NCBI RefSeq assembly: GCF_013408095.1
Contig: NZ_JACBZF010000008.1
Location: 1 to 64,000 of the forward strand
Length of the DNA stretch: 64,000 bases
Direction of reading: 5' to 3'
Origin: Novosphingobium marinum
GTDB taxonomy: Bacteria > Pseudomonadota > Alphaproteobacteria > Sphingomonadales > Sphingomonadaceae
Shown here: positions 63,613-64,000 of the stretch, one piece after another
Numbering within the stretch: the stretch's first letter is position 1
How the letters are laid out: every line of letters begins with the position of its first letter
Made by a program: the position numbers and the translations under genes
The notes under the pieces: model-generated
Told to the model about the DNA's origin: nothing
Databases searched by the model: none
Seen by the model: the letters and a program-made list of their open reading frames with translations, nothing else

Positions 63613-64000
63613 ATGCGGCGCGGCTGCGCGCTGGCCGCGCTGGTCGCGGTCGCGATCCTTGCCGGCGCATGGTTCGTCCTTGGCGGCTGGTTCGGTTCAG
63701 GCCCGCTCGAGGAAGAGACGGCGTTCGTCGTGCCGAGCGGGGCAAGTCTCTCGTCGGTGGCCGGCAAGCTGGAGGACGAAGGGGCGATCGCGTCCGCTCG
63801 AACCTTCTCGCTGCGCGCCCGCATCTTCGGTGGCGGCGCGCCCATCAAGGCGGGCGAGTTCCTCCTTCCGGCAGGGGCCAGCCCCTCGCAGATACTCTCG
63901 ATCATCCAGAGCGATGAGATCGTGCAGCGCTTCGTCACCGTGCCCGAGGGAATGCCCTCGATCATGGTGCACGAACGCCTGATGGCACAGCCGCTGCTGA
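63613..64000 (+). CDS. mltG: Endolytic transglycosylase MltG (partial, runs off window)
   Basis: The first 129 codons of a longer gene, open to the window end. An N-terminal membrane anchor (LAALVAVAILAGAWFVLGGW) is followed by the YceG/MltG LysM-like part: VVPSGASLSSVAGKLEDEGA, IKAGEFLLPAGASPSQIL and VTVPEGMPS. It cleaves nascent peptidoglycan strands; catalytic Glu lies beyond the window. ATG two bases after the fabF stop. Confidence 0.9.
   Translation, partial: MRRGCALAALVAVAILAGAWFVLGGWFGSGPLEEETAFVVPSGASLSSVAGKLEDEGAIASARTFSLRARIFGGGAPIKAGEFLLPAGASPSQILSIIQSDEIVQRFVTVPEGMPSIMVHERLMAQPLL

Overview
The window reads as a chromosome segment of a high-GC alphaproteobacterium, most likely Sphingomonadales and plausibly Erythrobacteraceae. 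The evidence is the rpsB-tsf-pyrH-frr-uppS-cdsA-dxr-rseP-bamA-skp-fabZ order, a ccmCDEFGHI block, an L31 without the zinc cysteines, and a strong GC preference at third codon positions. Family-level placement is inference; no 16S gene is present.

Region 1 (1 to about 7,500) has visibly lower GC (roughly 50-54% by eye, against 65% or more elsewhere) and looks like a genomic island. It carries a three-gene minus-strand operon: a membrane-anchored J-domain-like protein without HPD, a small GrpE-like protein, and an Hsp70 with a beta-rich insertion. A 214-aa cytosolic protein is divergently transcribed. Beside them sit an AlpA-type regulator and an excisionase-type HTH protein. No integrase is visible. 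This dedicated chaperone module is the best candidate here for a poorly described system.

Region 2 (7,578-21,061) holds two giant surface-protein genes. The first encodes 2,112 aa of tandem cadherin/VCBS-type repeats and ends in a duplicated module. The second encodes about 2,310 aa and combines an N-terminal LapA/BapA-like retention segment, three Ig-like repeats, a choice-of-anchor-I propeller interrupted by a PhoX/DUF839-like domain, and a divergent 5'-nucleotidase.

Region 3 (21,198-36,500) is core envelope and translation: psd-pssA, rpsB-tsf, a 3-ketosteroid-dehydrogenase-like flavoprotein interposed between tsf and pyrH, then pyrH-frr-uppS-cdsA-dxr-rseP-bamA-skp-fabZ and rpmE. Many genes overlap by 1-14 bases, which suggests translational coupling.

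Region 4 (36,500-48,300): a PilZ protein, a GNAT acetyltransferase, Cu/Zn superoxide dismutase, two tandem prolyl-4-hydroxylase-like genes, tRNA-His, a leucine-dehydrogenase-like enzyme, the cytochrome c maturation operon ccmC-D-E-F-G-H-I, a Kup potassium transporter and a small membrane protein.

Region 5 (48,270-64,000): the minus-strand operon dapF-mtaB-ftsY-yciB, a GGDEF-EAL protein, an isopenicillin-N-synthase-like oxygenase, an EVE protein, a CsbD protein, an LplT-like transporter, pgsA, oxyR, rnd, aspS, acpP, fabF and the start of mltG. An inverted REP pair lies between acpP and fabF.
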